A stretch of DNA of 6,785 nucleotides, from NCBI GenBank assembly GCA_030648815.1, contig JAUSHA010000017.1, forward strand, positions 1 through 6,785, read 5' to 3'. Numbering within the stretch: the first letter of the stretch is position 1; every line of letters starts with the position of its first letter. This DNA is from a bacterium. GTDB taxonomy: Bacteria; Patescibacteriota; Minisyncoccia; Minisyncoccales; MHMH01. The notes beneath the pieces were generated by a model that saw only the letters and a list, made by a program, of their open reading frames with translations, searched no databases and was not told the origin of the DNA. Below are positions 6,231 to 6,785 of the stretch, piece by piece. The position numbers were made by a program, and so were the translations under genes.

Positions 6231-6785
6231 AAAAAATTTTCCTGGCTAATTGGTAAACTAAATACCAGAATTTTGATATCGGCAAATCAAATGAGCCGGG
6301 GTATTCAACGGTCTGGCCGGACCAGCCAAGTTTGAAGCGGGTAACGCCGGGCCATTTGCGGGCATCAATACCCCAGAGGTCGTACTGTTTCAGTCCCTCC
6401 GCCTTCAGTTGTTTTATTATATGCCAGTGCAGAGCGTATGGGGCCATCAGCGAGTGACATTCATAATCAGACGCGCCATGAAGATAATAACCGGCATCGC
6501 CATAAATTAATATCAAAGCCGCGGCAATCGGCTCGCCCTGAGCTTTGCCGAAGGGCTTGCCGTCATGCTTGGCAGAATACAGTTTTGTCTGAAATCCGCT
6601 ATAGTCAAACATTTTTTTATAGTATTCGGCCGGGTGCGGGTTAAACCTATCTCGTTTGGCGGTTTTTTTAAGCAACCGCAGGAAGGAGTCAACATTGCCG
6701 TCTTCACCGACAACTACGCCATGTTTATCGGCAACTCCAATGTTATATCTGGTTTTATGGTGCATAGCCGTCAATAGCTCATCTT
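6229..6785 (-). CDS. FemAB/FemX-like peptidoglycan bridge aminoacyltransferase, C-terminal part (5' end outside window)
   Basis: About 185 residues are visible. The frame continues through the right edge (DELL precedes the TTG at 6774, which is internal), so the N-terminal half is missing. HHKTRYNIGVADKHGV, a helix with RDRFNPHPAEYY, LILIYGDAGYYLHGAS, YDLWGID and WPGVTRFKLGWSG all match the second acetyltransferase-like (GNAT-fold) half of FemAB/FemX proteins. These enzymes use aminoacyl-tRNA to add amino acids to the peptidoglycan stem peptide on the cytoplasmic side. Short versions common in uncultured bacteria often carry this same sequence style. Which amino acid and acceptor are used cannot be told. 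The gene is convergent with the prkA module, its stop (6229-6231) lying 26 nt from the prkA stop, and it is probably functionally unrelated. Residues FGKAQGEP (coded at 6529-6552) look like an in-frame repeat insertion. The protein ends shortly after YPGSFDLPISKFWYLVYQLARKIF-type residues, as these homologues usually do. Confidence 0.85.
   Translation of the reverse strand, partial: DELLTAMHHKTRYNIGVADKHGVVVGEDGNVDSFLRLLKKTAKRDRFNPHPAEYYKKMFDYSGFQTKLYSAKHDGKPFGKAQGEPIAAALILIYGDAGYYLHGASDYECHSLMAPYALHWHIIKQLKAEGLKQYDLWGIDARKWPGVTRFKLGWSGQTVEYPGSFDLPISKFWYLVYQLARKIF
6529..6556. repeat. Short palindromic dispersed-repeat copy inserted in frame within the FemAB-like gene
   Basis: The + strand reads CGCCCTGAGCTTTGCCGAAGGGC at 6534-6556, with GCCCT (6535-6539) and AGGGC (6552-6556) as inverted arms. 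It closely resembles the CGCCCTGAGCTTGTCGAAGGGC-type element found dispersed in many environmental bacterial genomes. In the gene it codes FGKAQGEP between GKP and IAAAL. A homologue would be expected to read GKP directly followed by IAAAL, so this looks like a 24-bp in-frame insertion that repeats a Pro codon at its edge. Recognition is from memory and no other copy is in this window. Confidence 0.6.

Overview
The window holds one four-gene module plus the end of a fifth, convergent gene. The module reads, all on the + strand: the C-terminal part of a PrkA-family AAA+ protein (1-1092, running in from the left edge), a YhbH/YeaH-type (DUF444) von Willebrand factor A protein (1171-2325), a SpoVR/YcgB-family protein (2334-4037) and a second, divergent, full-length PrkA-family protein (4037-6202). 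A rho-independent terminator (6201-6230) closes it. On the - strand, the C-terminal part of a FemAB/FemX-like peptidyltransferase runs in from the right edge (6229-6785). Coding density is very high. The only non-coding stretches are 78 bp (1093-1170, a terminator-like hairpin plus a ribosome binding site) and 26 bp (6203-6228, a terminator); no gap exceeds 300 bases.

The genes belong together. PrkA (YeaG), YeaH/YhbH and SpoVR/YcgB are a recurring trio. In enterobacteria they are tied to stationary phase and nitrogen starvation; in Bacillus prkA, yhbH and spoVR are tied to sporulation. PrkA carries an AAA+ module and has been described as a serine protein kinase, and for B. subtilis also as an ATP-dependent protease. 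YhbH is a MIDAS-containing VWA protein. An AAA+ ATPase beside a MIDAS VWA protein resembles MoxR/VWA pairs such as RavA-ViaA, so a remodelling or regulatory machine acting on a client linked to SpoVR is a reasonable but unproven reading. The unusual point is that two diverged PrkA paralogues bracket the VWA-SpoVR pair. The last three genes are tightly coupled (8-nt gap, then a 1-nt overlap). The first is separated from them by a hairpin with a U-tract and no room for a promoter after it, which suggests partial termination inside the operon.

The organism cannot be named for certain. The style of the FemAB-like protein, a short CCCTGAGCTT-type palindromic repeat inserted in frame into that gene, a CCTGCCTGCC palindrome in the intergenic hairpin, strong Shine-Dalgarno sites and moderate GC suggest an uncultured bacterium, possibly of the Patescibacteria/CPR (Parcubacteria-like). 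This is an impression from remembered sequence style, not a computed placement. No RNA genes, CRISPR arrays, insertion sequences or phage genes were seen.
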